Assembly (NCBI GenBank): GCA_024697425.1
Contig: JAILFT010000064.1
Location: forward strand, 1-40,295
Origin: Butyrivibrio sp.
Lineage (GTDB): Bacteria > Bacillota > Clostridia > Lachnospirales > Lachnospiraceae
Length of the DNA: 40,295 nucleotides
Direction: 5' to 3'
Below are positions 1 to 7,081 of the stretch, in pieces (positions within the stretch are counted from its first letter, which is position 1; every line of letters starts with the position of its first letter). The position numbers and the translations under genes were made by a program. The notes beneath the pieces are model-generated. The model saw only the letters and a list, made by a program, of their open reading frames with translations, was not told the origin of the DNA and did no database searches.

Positions 1-1
1 T

Positions 2-724
2 ATTGCTGAGGGCATCATCAGGAACGGAAGCTACAGCTTCACAGCAAGTTTTGCAATCAACAAGCTTCAGGGCAGAACAGCGCAGTTCACACTTAATGTC
101 ATGAACTACGCAAGAGCAACAGGCAGCGTCGGCGGCAGCATCGATCTGGCAAACCGCACAGGCAGCTACGCAAAGGTTACTCCCAATGTATATAACCTTG
201 AGGGAACTGTTACCGGAATGTATTTCAAGGGTGCAGAGAATCTCTTTGATGTACAGTGGGATTCAGCTAAGGGACGCGCAAATGTTTATGCAAAAGAAGA
301 TGCTTCTTACCGCGCAAACAGGTATTACAAGGTTACACCGGTATACACTGTTGCTACAGCAAAGGGTGAGTTTGAAATAACATCAAGCCCCGTAAACATC
401 TACGTAAAGCAGAGCAGACTCACATTGTCGAGAGTTCCTGTTATTGAGGTAAAACTGTCAGACCTTGAGCAGAGCGGAATGGCTACAGTAAGCGCAACAG
501 CTCCTAAGAATGCAGCAATTGCATCTATGCAGCAGCTTACCGAGACAAATAAGTTCAATGTAAGCTTCGACGAGATGAGCGGAAACCTCTACGTTGATAT
601 AGCAAATGTGAAGGGCCTTAAGGAAGGCAGAACCTATACCGTAAGGATGGGCATCACACCTGAGGGCAACGGAGCAGGCATGAGCCAGCAGACCTTCAAC
701 GTAAGAGTAAGAGTAATAAGATAA
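2..724 (+). CDS. C-terminal part of secreted/surface protein (5' truncated by window edge)
   Basis: Frame 2 is open from the window start (IAEGIIRNGSYSFTASFAINKLQGRT...) through ORF 101..724; repetitive beta-rich Ig/Fn3-like character; stop TAA at 722-724. Confidence 0.7.
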   Translation: MAEGIIRNGSYSFTASFAINKLQGRTAQFTLNVMNYARATGSVGGSIDLANRTGSYAKVTPNVYNLEGTVTGMYFKGAENLFDVQWDSAKGRANVYAKEDASYRANRYYKVTPVYTVATAKGEFEITSSPVNIYVKQSRLTLSRVPVIEVKLSDLEQSGMATVSATAPKNAAIASMQQLTETNKFNVSFDEMSGNLYVDIANVKGLKEGRTYTVRMGITPEGNGAGMSQQTFNVRVRVIR

Positions 725-757
725 CATTCCAAACCTTTCATAAAACATTTTTGCGGG

Positions 758-799
758 GAGCCGTCACGAGAGCATTAGCATTCTTGTGGCGGCTCTTTG
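758..799 (+). terminator. Rho-independent-like terminator
   Basis: GAGCCGtCACgAG...CTtGTGgCGGCTC stem followed by short T-rich tract (CTTTGCGTT). Confidence 0.5.
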
Positions 800-823
800 C
801 GTTAAATGATATAATTACACGGT

Positions 824-1978
824 ATGAAAAGATTTGAACTTATAGCCCCCTGCCATTTCGGCTTGGAGGCAGTATTAAAAAAAGAAATAATCGATCTCGG
901 GTACGATATTACTGAAGTGTCAGATGGCCGTGTGACCTTTGCCGGCGATCCTGACGCTGTTTGTCGTGCCAACATCGGCCTTAGAACTGCGGAGAGAGTA
1001 CTGATAAAGGTGGGAAGCTTCCATGCTGAGTCTTTCGAGGATCTTTTCCAGGGAACCAAAAGCCTTGACTGGGAAGAATACATCCCCCGTAACGGGCGCT
1101 TCTGGGTTAAGAAAGCCTCCAGTGTTAAGAGCAAGCTCTTTTCCCCGTCAGATATTCAGTCGATCATGAAGAAGGCCATGGTTGAGAGGATGAAGGAGAG
1201 CTACGATATCGACCGCTTCCCGGAGGACGGCGACGACTACCCTGTTCGCGTGTTCCTTCTTAAGGATGAGGTCACAGTGGCCCTTGATACCACGGGAGAT
1301 TCACTGCACAAGAGAGGTTACAGGAAGCTGGAATCCAAGGCTCCCATTGCCGAGAATCTTGCGGCAGCTCTTATCATGCTCACACCCTGGAGGGCAGACA
1401 GAATCCTGGTTGATCCCTTCTGCGGAAGCGGAACTATTCCGATCGAGGCGGCCATGATGGCAGCTCACATTGCCCCCGGCATGAACAGACATTTTACGGC
1501 TGAGGCCTGGACACACCTCATTGACCCGCAGAACTGGGAGGATGTCAGGGAAGAGGCCAGAGATGAGATCCTGACCGATGTGGAAGTGGACATCCAGGGG
1601 TACGATCTTGACCCGGAGATGGTGGAGATTGCCCGCATCAATGCAAGAAAGGCCGGCGTGGAGCATATGATCCACTTTCAAGCCAGAGATATTGCAGATT
1701 TAAGCCACAGGAAGAAGTATGGCTTTATCATAACCAACCCGCCCTACGGTGAGAGGATCGGGGAAAAGAATGAGCTGAATACCCTCTACAAGACCATCGG
1801 CGAGAGGTATAAGGCGCTGGATTCCTGGTCAATGTACCTTATCACCGGCTTTGAGCAGGCGGAGAAGTTTATCGGCTGCAAGGCTGACAAGAATCGTAAG
1901 ATATACAACGGCATGCTGAAGACTTATTTTTACCAGTTTATGGGTCCCAGACCGCCTAAGAGAGATAAACAATCATGA
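824..1978 (+). CDS. THUMP domain-containing class I SAM-dependent RNA methyltransferase (RlmL/YpsC-like)
   Basis: N-terminal THUMP-like region, DPFCGSGTIPIEAA and ITNPPYGERIG motifs of N2-guanine RNA methyltransferases. Confidence 0.9.
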   Translation: MKRFELIAPCHFGLEAVLKKEIIDLGYDITEVSDGRVTFAGDPDAVCRANIGLRTAERVLIKVGSFHAESFEDLFQGTKSLDWEEYIPRNGRFWVKKASSVKSKLFSPSDIQSIMKKAMVERMKESYDIDRFPEDGDDYPVRVFLLKDEVTVALDTTGDSLHKRGYRKLESKAPIAENLAAALIMLTPWRADRILVDPFCGSGTIPIEAAMMAAHIAPGMNRHFTAEAWTHLIDPQNWEDVREEARDEILTDVEVDIQGYDLDPEMVEIARINARKAGVEHMIHFQARDIADLSHRKKYGFIITNPPYGERIGEKNELNTLYKTIGERYKALDSWSMYLITGFEQAEKFIGCKADKNRKIYNGMLKTYFYQFMGPRPPKRDKQS

Positions 1979-3027
1979 CCAACCAAGACATGAAGAAGAT
2001 GGCTGTAAAAGCCTCTGTTTTTGCGGTGTTGGCCATAGGACTTATGGTGCACCGCTCAGCCACCAAGCACATCATGATCACAGATGCTGCAGGGGCGCAC
2101 GAGGACAGAGGAAGTGCCGATGACTCATATTCACTGCTGATAGATAAGAATGTTCCTGCGGGCAAAGAGAATACTCTGATAATCCCGCTGTCGAAAAGCG
2201 TAAGCTCCGATGATATCGTGCTGGAGGACCGCTACATTGACAATGAGCTCCTTATCTATATCGACAGCCGAGAGGAAGGGTTTTATCTGGATAATCCGGT
2301 GCGGACGGATCTTGATATCCTGAAGAAAGCCGTTTGCATCAAGGAAAACGACACCGGTAGCGTGTGCCTGGACTTTACTCTGGACGGGCTCTACGTCAAT
2401 GAGAGTTCTCTTACGGATGCCAGCACTATAGAGGTGCGCTTTAGCAGGCCCAAGGACAAGTATGATTATATAGCGGTTGTGGATCCTGCCTGCGGAGGAA
2501 GCGATACAGGCTATTTTACCGAAGAACTTTCGGAAAAGGATATAAACCTTGATGTGGCTATGGCCCTTCGGGAAGAGACTGCCAGGACGCCGGAATCGGG
2601 AATAAGGATTTATTATACAAGGCTCGGGGATATGGATGTTTCCCCGGAGCAGAGACAGAAGCTGATAAGAGACAGCGGCGCAGATCTTTATGTGGAACTT
2701 ACCTGCAATATGGCTCCGGACAGGACGGATGGAATAACTTCCTACTACAACGACAGATTTTTTATCCGGGGATTCAACAACGCGGATTTTGCCAATCTGG
2801 TGGAAAAGAGCTGTCTTTTGGCCTCAGGTGCCGATGCGGGCGGAGTTAAGGCTGCGGACCCGGAGGATGATATGATCATGTCCTGTACTATCCCGGCTGT
2901 TCGCCTGGATATGGGGAATCTTCAGGGCTCCGGAGATAAGAGGCGGCTAGCGGAAGACGACTATAAAAAGAAGATGGCTGAGGGCCTTTATCAGGCTCTT
3001 TTACAGGCCTTTGAGGAGATGGAATGA
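1975..3027 (+). CDS. N-acetylmuramoyl-L-alanine amidase (amidase_3)-like protein with substituted metal-ligand positions
   Basis: N-terminal TM/signal segment; C-terminal amidase_3 skeleton VVDPACGGSDTGYF...SEKDINLDVA...YYTRLGDMDVSPEQR...GADLYVELTCNM; 4-bp overlap with upstream gene. Confidence 0.7.
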   Translation: MTNQDMKKMAVKASVFAVLAIGLMVHRSATKHIMITDAAGAHEDRGSADDSYSLLIDKNVPAGKENTLIIPLSKSVSSDDIVLEDRYIDNELLIYIDSREEGFYLDNPVRTDLDILKKAVCIKENDTGSVCLDFTLDGLYVNESSLTDASTIEVRFSRPKDKYDYIAVVDPACGGSDTGYFTEELSEKDINLDVAMALREETARTPESGIRIYYTRLGDMDVSPEQRQKLIRDSGADLYVELTCNMAPDRTDGITSYYNDRFFIRGFNNADFANLVEKSCLLASGADAGGVKAADPEDDMIMSCTIPAVRLDMGNLQGSGDKRRLAEDDYKKKMAEGLYQALLQAFEEME

Positions 3028-3647
3028 GAATAGTATTTGCTACCGGCAATAAGGACAAAATGAGGGAAATACGTGAGATTTTAGGTGGTCTTGATGCGCA
3101 GATCCTTTCCATGAAGGAAGCGGGAGTTTTTGAGGACGTGGTGGAAGACGGCAGCTCTTTTGCCGAGAATGCCAGGATCAAGGCTGACGCCATATATGAA
3201 CTTCTGAAAGAAAAGGACCCGGAGGCAGCAGACCACACAGTGGTTCTGGCGGACGATTCGGGACTTGAGATTGACTATCTGAACGGTGAGCCGGGAATCT
3301 ACTCTGCAAGGTACCTGGGAAAAGACACACCATATACCGAGAAGAACCGCATAATAATAGAGAGACTTGCAGGTGCCGTGGACGAGGAGCGAAGCGCCAG
3401 GTTCGTTTGCGCCATTGCGGCAACACTGCCAGGTGCCAAAAAGATCGATACAATAGGCAGGATGGAAGGCAGGATCGGATACGAGATTGCCGGAGAAAAC
3501 GGTTTTGGCTATGATCCCATTTTCTTTCTGCCGCAGTACGGCAAGACCAGCGCTGAGCTTTCTCCGGAGGAGAAGAATGCCATAAGCCACAGAGGGAAGG
3601 CTTTAAGGGCAATGGCGGAGCTTTTGAAAGAGGAGCTTTCCAAATGA
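3024..3647 (+). CDS. rdgB: RdgB/HAM1 family non-canonical purine NTP pyrophosphatase (XTP/dITP diphosphatase)
   Basis: MRIVFATGNKDKMREI, VLADDSGLEID, GEPGIYSARY, GENGFGYDPIFF, ISHRGKAL motifs. Confidence 0.95.
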   Translation: MRIVFATGNKDKMREIREILGGLDAQILSMKEAGVFEDVVEDGSSFAENARIKADAIYELLKEKDPEAADHTVVLADDSGLEIDYLNGEPGIYSARYLGKDTPYTEKNRIIIERLAGAVDEERSARFVCAIAATLPGAKKIDTIGRMEGRIGYEIAGENGFGYDPIFFLPQYGKTSAELSPEEKNAISHRGKALRAMAELLKEELSK

Positions 3648-3707
3648 TATAATCGGAGGAGTTCCCTGGAGGGAACCGTTCTCCTATGGATTTAATGGTG
3701 GTAATTG

Positions 3708-4190
3708 ATGCATAAGTACTTGGTTGTCAGTGATACGCACGGACATGACGACAATTTTTATACAGTTCTGGACCTTGTGGGGCCTCTGGATGGGGTGATC
3801 CACTGCGGGGACTTTGAAGGCTCCGAAGGGAGATTTGCCCTGGCAGCAGGTTGTCCCGTATATTTCGTTGCCGGTAACAACGACTTTTTCTCGGATCTTA
3901 AGAGAGAGATTGAATTTGAGCTGGATGGCCACAAGGTTATGGTGACTCACGGGCACCACTATATGGTCTCCATGGATCTGGAGAATTTAAGGGCTGAAGC
4001 GGCTTATCGCGGCGCTGATATCGCGTTTTTTGGCCATACCCACAAGCCGGTTGCGAAGTGTATTGACGGTATCTGGCTTTTTAATCCCGGAAGTCTTTCC
4101 TATCCCAGGCAGGAGGGGCGGCGTCCCAGCTACATGATCCTGGAAATCGGAGACGACGGAAAGATTGGTTATGAATTCAGATATTTGTAA
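3708..4190 (+). CDS. YfcE/MJ0936 family metallophosphodiesterase
   Basis: VVSDTHGH, HCGDFEG, VAGNND, VTHGHHY, FGHTHKP metallophosphoesterase motifs. ATG at 3708 preferred over TTG at 3705. Confidence 0.9.
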   Translation: MHKYLVVSDTHGHDDNFYTVLDLVGPLDGVIHCGDFEGSEGRFALAAGCPVYFVAGNNDFFSDLKREIEFELDGHKVMVTHGHHYMVSMDLENLRAEAAYRGADIAFFGHTHKPVAKCIDGIWLFNPGSLSYPRQEGRRPSYMILEIGDDGKIGYEFRYL

Positions 4191-4289
4191 ATTTGAGTAT
4201 TTATAAATGTTGGTATTTATGAAGCTCAAGCTGCGAAAACCCAGCATTGATGCGGCTTGCGGTTGGATATAAATAATTGATAAAATGTG

Positions 4290-4319
4290 TTGACAAGTAC
4301 GGCTCCATTATTATATAAT
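4290..4319 (+). promoter_or_regulatory. sigma70/A-type promoter of the tRNA cluster
   Basis: TTGACA (4290-4295), 18-bp spacer, TATAAT (4314-4319), about 43 bp upstream of tRNA-Pro. Confidence 0.8.
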
Positions 4320-4361
4320 ACTTTTTGCGTTACGGCTTTGACCGTAGTGTGACTTGCGAAA

Positions 4362-4436
4362 CGGGGTGTGGCTCAGCTTGGCTAGAGCACCTGCTTTGGG
4401 AGCAGGGGGTCGCAGGTTCGAATCCTGTCACCCCGA
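4362..4436 (+). tRNA. tRNA-Pro (TGG)
   Basis: CGGGGTG/CACCCCG acceptor, anticodon stem CCTGC/GCAGG with loop TTTGGGA, TTCGAATCC T-arm. Confidence 0.95.
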
Positions 4437-4455
4437 CGTTTAATTAAATACATCT

Positions 4456-4526
4456 GCGGGTGTAGTTCAATGGTAGAACACCAGCCTTCCAAGCTGGACA
4501 CGTGGGTTCGATTCCCATCACCCGCT
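4456..4526 (+). tRNA. tRNA-Gly (TCC)
   Basis: GCGGGTG/CACCCGC acceptor, anticodon stem CCAGC/GCTGG with loop CTTCCAA, GGTTCGATTCC T-arm. Confidence 0.95.
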
Positions 4527-4538
4527 CTTTTGAGCAGA

Positions 4539-4660
4539 GCACTTGCTGAGGTTTTTTCGAAGCTAGTGCGAGCCATGGGTGGACACCTGACGAGGTACTT
4601 TCGAGTCTGGTGGAGCATCCCAGAGCAGAGCACTTGCTGAGGTCCTTCCGAAGCTGGTGC
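4539..4660 (+). ncRNA. Candidate structured RNA: three tandem hairpins of identical architecture between two tRNA genes
   Basis: Hairpins 4539-4569, 4584-4612 and 4630-4660 each share a >=4-bp basal stem, U-U mismatch, 3-bp stem, tandem GA/GA, 2-bp stem (GG/YC) and 5-nt loop; stem differences between units are compensatory or wobble. No ORF needed to explain it. Confidence 0.55.
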
Positions 4661-4700
4661 GAGCCATGGGGAACATTCCGAGGCATAGCTCAATTAAAAT

Positions 4701-4774
<74 letters not shown>

Positions 4775-4801
4775 TTCTTTTTTTCAGTTTTTTGTTATGA
4801 T

Positions 4802-4876
4802 GGTGGCTATAGCGTAGTTGGTTAACGCGCCAGATTGTGGTTCTGGAGACCGAGGGTTCGAGTCCCTCTAGCCACC
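4802..4876 (+). tRNA. tRNA-His (GTG)
   Basis: Extra 5' G(-1) opposite discriminator C; GTGGCTA/TAGCCAC acceptor; anticodon loop TTGTGGT. Confidence 0.95.
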
Positions 4877-4903
4877 CTACCGGCAGAATTGTTGCTGTAA
4901 CAA

Positions 4904-4975
4904 TGGGCCATCGCCAAGCGGTAAGGCACAGCACTTTGACTGCTGCATACGACGGTTCGAATCCGGCTGGCCCAG
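4904..4975 (+). tRNA. tRNA-Gln (TTG)
   Basis: TGGGCCA/TGGCCCA acceptor; anticodon stem CAGCA/TGCTG with loop CTTTGAC. Confidence 0.95.
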
Positions 4976-5017
4976 TTCGCGGGAGCACTATGAACCGCTC
5001 TAATGTATTACACATAT

Positions 5018-5090
5018 GGGATACTAGCTCAGGTGGTAGAGCACTTGACTTTTAATCAAGTTGTCGGGGGTTCGAATCCCCCGTGTCTCA
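5018..5090 (+). tRNA. tRNA-Lys (TTT)
   Basis: GGGATAC/GTGTCTC acceptor; anticodon stem CTTGA/TCAAG with loop CTTTTAA. Confidence 0.95.
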
Positions 5091-5095
5091 TTTTT

Positions 5096-5123
5096 CCCTA
5101 TTCATTATGAGTAGGGTTTTTTT
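5096..5123 (+). terminator. Intrinsic terminator between tRNA-Lys and tRNA-Leu
   Basis: CCCTATTCAT-T-ATGAGTAGGG (10-bp stem incl. one G-U) followed by TTTTTTT. Confidence 0.8.
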
Positions 5124-5127
5124 ATAG

Positions 5128-5207
<80 letters not shown>

Positions 5208-5217
5208 CTTTATTGGG

Positions 5218-5247
5218 GCCTGTCATAGAAGATGACAGGCTCTTTTC
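5218..5247 (+). terminator. Intrinsic terminator at end of tRNA cluster
   Basis: GCCTGTCAT-AGAAG-ATGACAGGC followed by TCTTTTC. Confidence 0.85.
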
Positions 5248-5286
5248 ATGTGCTAATATAGTAGTAGGAGAAAATCAGGTATAAAC

Positions 5287-6666
5287 ATGAATAAACAAAA
5301 GGCTACTAAAAAACAGATAAGTATAACCGAGGGCTCCATTTGGAAGAGCATGCTTTCTTACTTCTTTGCGCTTCTTCTGGGAGCTTTTTTCCAGCAGCTC
5401 TATAATACCGTGGATGCGGTGATTGTTGGCCGTGCTGTCAGCAGTGATGCTCTCGCGGCGGTTGGCGGGTCTTCAGCTACTGTGGTAAATCTTTTCGTGG
5501 GATTTTTCCTGGGGCTGTCATCAGGCGCAACCGTGGTGATCTCTCAGTTCTTTGGCGCAGGCCGCAAAGAAGAGGTTTCCAAGGCAGTGCATACGGCCAT
5601 TGCTGTGGCTCTTATCGGCGGCGCCATCATCACTGTAATCGGTTTTGGCTCCGCTTCCTGGATCATCAAAGCTATGAAAACACCACCCGAAACTATAGAG
5701 GCATCTACGCTTTATCTAAGAATCTTTTTCCTGGGGATGATACCGAACCTTGTCTACAACATGGGTGCAGGCATTTTGAGGGCCATAGGCGACTCCAGAA
5801 GGCCGCTGATAGTTCTGATCATCAGCTGCTTTGCGAATATCTTTCTTGATGTTTTTTTCGTTATTGCACTTAGAATGGGCAAAAGAGGAGACGTGGCAGG
5901 CGTTACGGGAGTGGCTGTGGCTACAATCCTGTGTCAGCTCCTTAGCGCGGTGATCGTATGCGGCATTCTGATCCGCAGCACGGACTCCTACAGGCTCGAT
6001 ATCAGGAAGATAAGGCTGGACAGAGGAATGCTCTCCAGGATCATCAGCATCGGCCTTCCTGCGGCTTTTCAGTCCACCATGTACACCTTCTCCAACATTC
6101 TGATCCAGTCCTCCATAAATGAGTTCGGAAAAGATACAGCGGCTGCCTGGGCAGCTTACGGCAAGATTGATGTGGTTTTCTGGATGACCATGAGCTCCCT
6201 TGGAACGTCGGCCATGACTTTCGTAGGGCAGAACTACGGCGCCGGCAAAATGGACAGAGTGCGCAGGTGTGTTCGGGAAGCTTTCGCCATTGCCCTTATC
6301 ATTACGATACCCATGTCAATCCTGATTGTGCTGGGAAGAAGCCTGCTCCTTGGCATATTCGTCAATGCACAGGCGGTTATCGAGATCGGCGATCAGATGA
6401 TACGTTTCCTGGCGCCTTTCTATGTGACCTATATCGGAATTGAGATATTCTCAAGCTCCCTTCGTGGAATGGGGGATGCGCTTATCCCCATGATCATCAC
6501 TCTGAGCGGTGTATGTATCCTTCGTGTGGGCTGGGTGCTGGTGGCTTTCCCCATTGTCCGCACGGTTCAGACTGTGGAGTGGAGCTATCCTATCACATGG
6601 ATCACGACTTCAGTGCTGTTTTCTATCTATTATCTGTATTACACAAAGAAAAAGAAAATACGATAA
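5287..6666 (+). CDS. MATE family efflux transporter
   Basis: 459 aa, multi-TM, FFQQLYNTVDAVIVGRAVSSDALAAVGGS and FVGQNYGAGKMDR motifs typical of NorM/DinF-like MATE. Confidence 0.95.
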   Translation: MNKQKATKKQISITEGSIWKSMLSYFFALLLGAFFQQLYNTVDAVIVGRAVSSDALAAVGGSSATVVNLFVGFFLGLSSGATVVISQFFGAGRKEEVSKAVHTAIAVALIGGAIITVIGFGSASWIIKAMKTPPETIEASTLYLRIFFLGMIPNLVYNMGAGILRAIGDSRRPLIVLIISCFANIFLDVFFVIALRMGKRGDVAGVTGVAVATILCQLLSAVIVCGILIRSTDSYRLDIRKIRLDRGMLSRIISIGLPAAFQSTMYTFSNILIQSSINEFGKDTAAAWAAYGKIDVVFWMTMSSLGTSAMTFVGQNYGAGKMDRVRRCVREAFAIALIITIPMSILIVLGRSLLLGIFVNAQAVIEIGDQMIRFLAPFYVTYIGIEIFSSSLRGMGDALIPMIITLSGVCILRVGWVLVAFPIVRTVQTVEWSYPITWITTSVLFSIYYLYYTKKKKIR

Positions 6667-6687
6667 ATAAGTATATCGGGAAATTTT

Positions 6688-6726
6688 GAGCCTCCGTGGC
6701 CGGATAGAGCCATGGCGGCTCTTTTG
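6688..6726 (+). terminator. Terminator downstream of MATE gene
   Basis: GAGCC...GTGGC...GCCAT...GGCTC hairpin followed by TTTT. Confidence 0.6.
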
Positions 6727-6953
6727 CGATATTTCTAAAGAGGGAATTTTTCCAAAAAGGGATGATTTTTGGAAAAAGGCAGCAGAAAAAATCAAATTAT
6801 TTTCAAAAACAAAAGGTTCACGTGGAGATTTGGGGTGTTTCGGGCTATATTGGAAAAAAACCATGTTAATGGAGGAAATATTTCCAAAATCGCTGAGCAC
6901 AGCCGCCGGTTCCGCTATCCAAATAAAATCGAATTTTTTTCTCAATCAAAATA

Positions 6954-6973
6954 GGGCGGCCCTTAGGCCGCCC
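6954..6973 (-). terminator. Strong GC hairpin, likely terminator of the minus-strand PBP gene (possibly bidirectional)
   Basis: GGGCGGCC-CTTA-GGCCGCCC perfect 8-bp stem; minus strand continues TATTTTGATT. Confidence 0.6.
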
Positions 6974-7008
6974 TATAAGCTTCACTGAATATTCAAATTT
7001 CATTCGAC

Positions 7009-7071
7009 CAATCTTTGAATCACCAATCTGCGAAGCGCTGATCTCTAATTCATCAATCTTTGAATCACCAA
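7009..7071. repeat. Pair of 18-bp direct repeats (CAATCTTTGAATCACCAA)
   Basis: Identical copies at 7009-7026 and 7054-7071, 45 bp apart, downstream of the PBP stop codon. Confidence 0.8.
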
Positions 7072-7081
7072 CCAATGAACT

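Noticed and set aside
3081-3612. Long antisense ORFs opposite rdgB (169 and 144 aa)
   Set aside because: Overlap a clearly conserved enzyme, no family features; antisense open frames in a GC-balanced gene.
4539-4660. Possible CRISPR-like or REP-type repeats in the tRNA cluster
   Set aside because: Spacing is irregular, units diverge with compensatory stem changes and there are no unique spacers of uniform length; better explained as tandem RNA hairpins.
6686-6988. Small ORFs between MATE and PBP genes
   Set aside because: Overlap terminators and inverted repeats, no RBS, no family signal.
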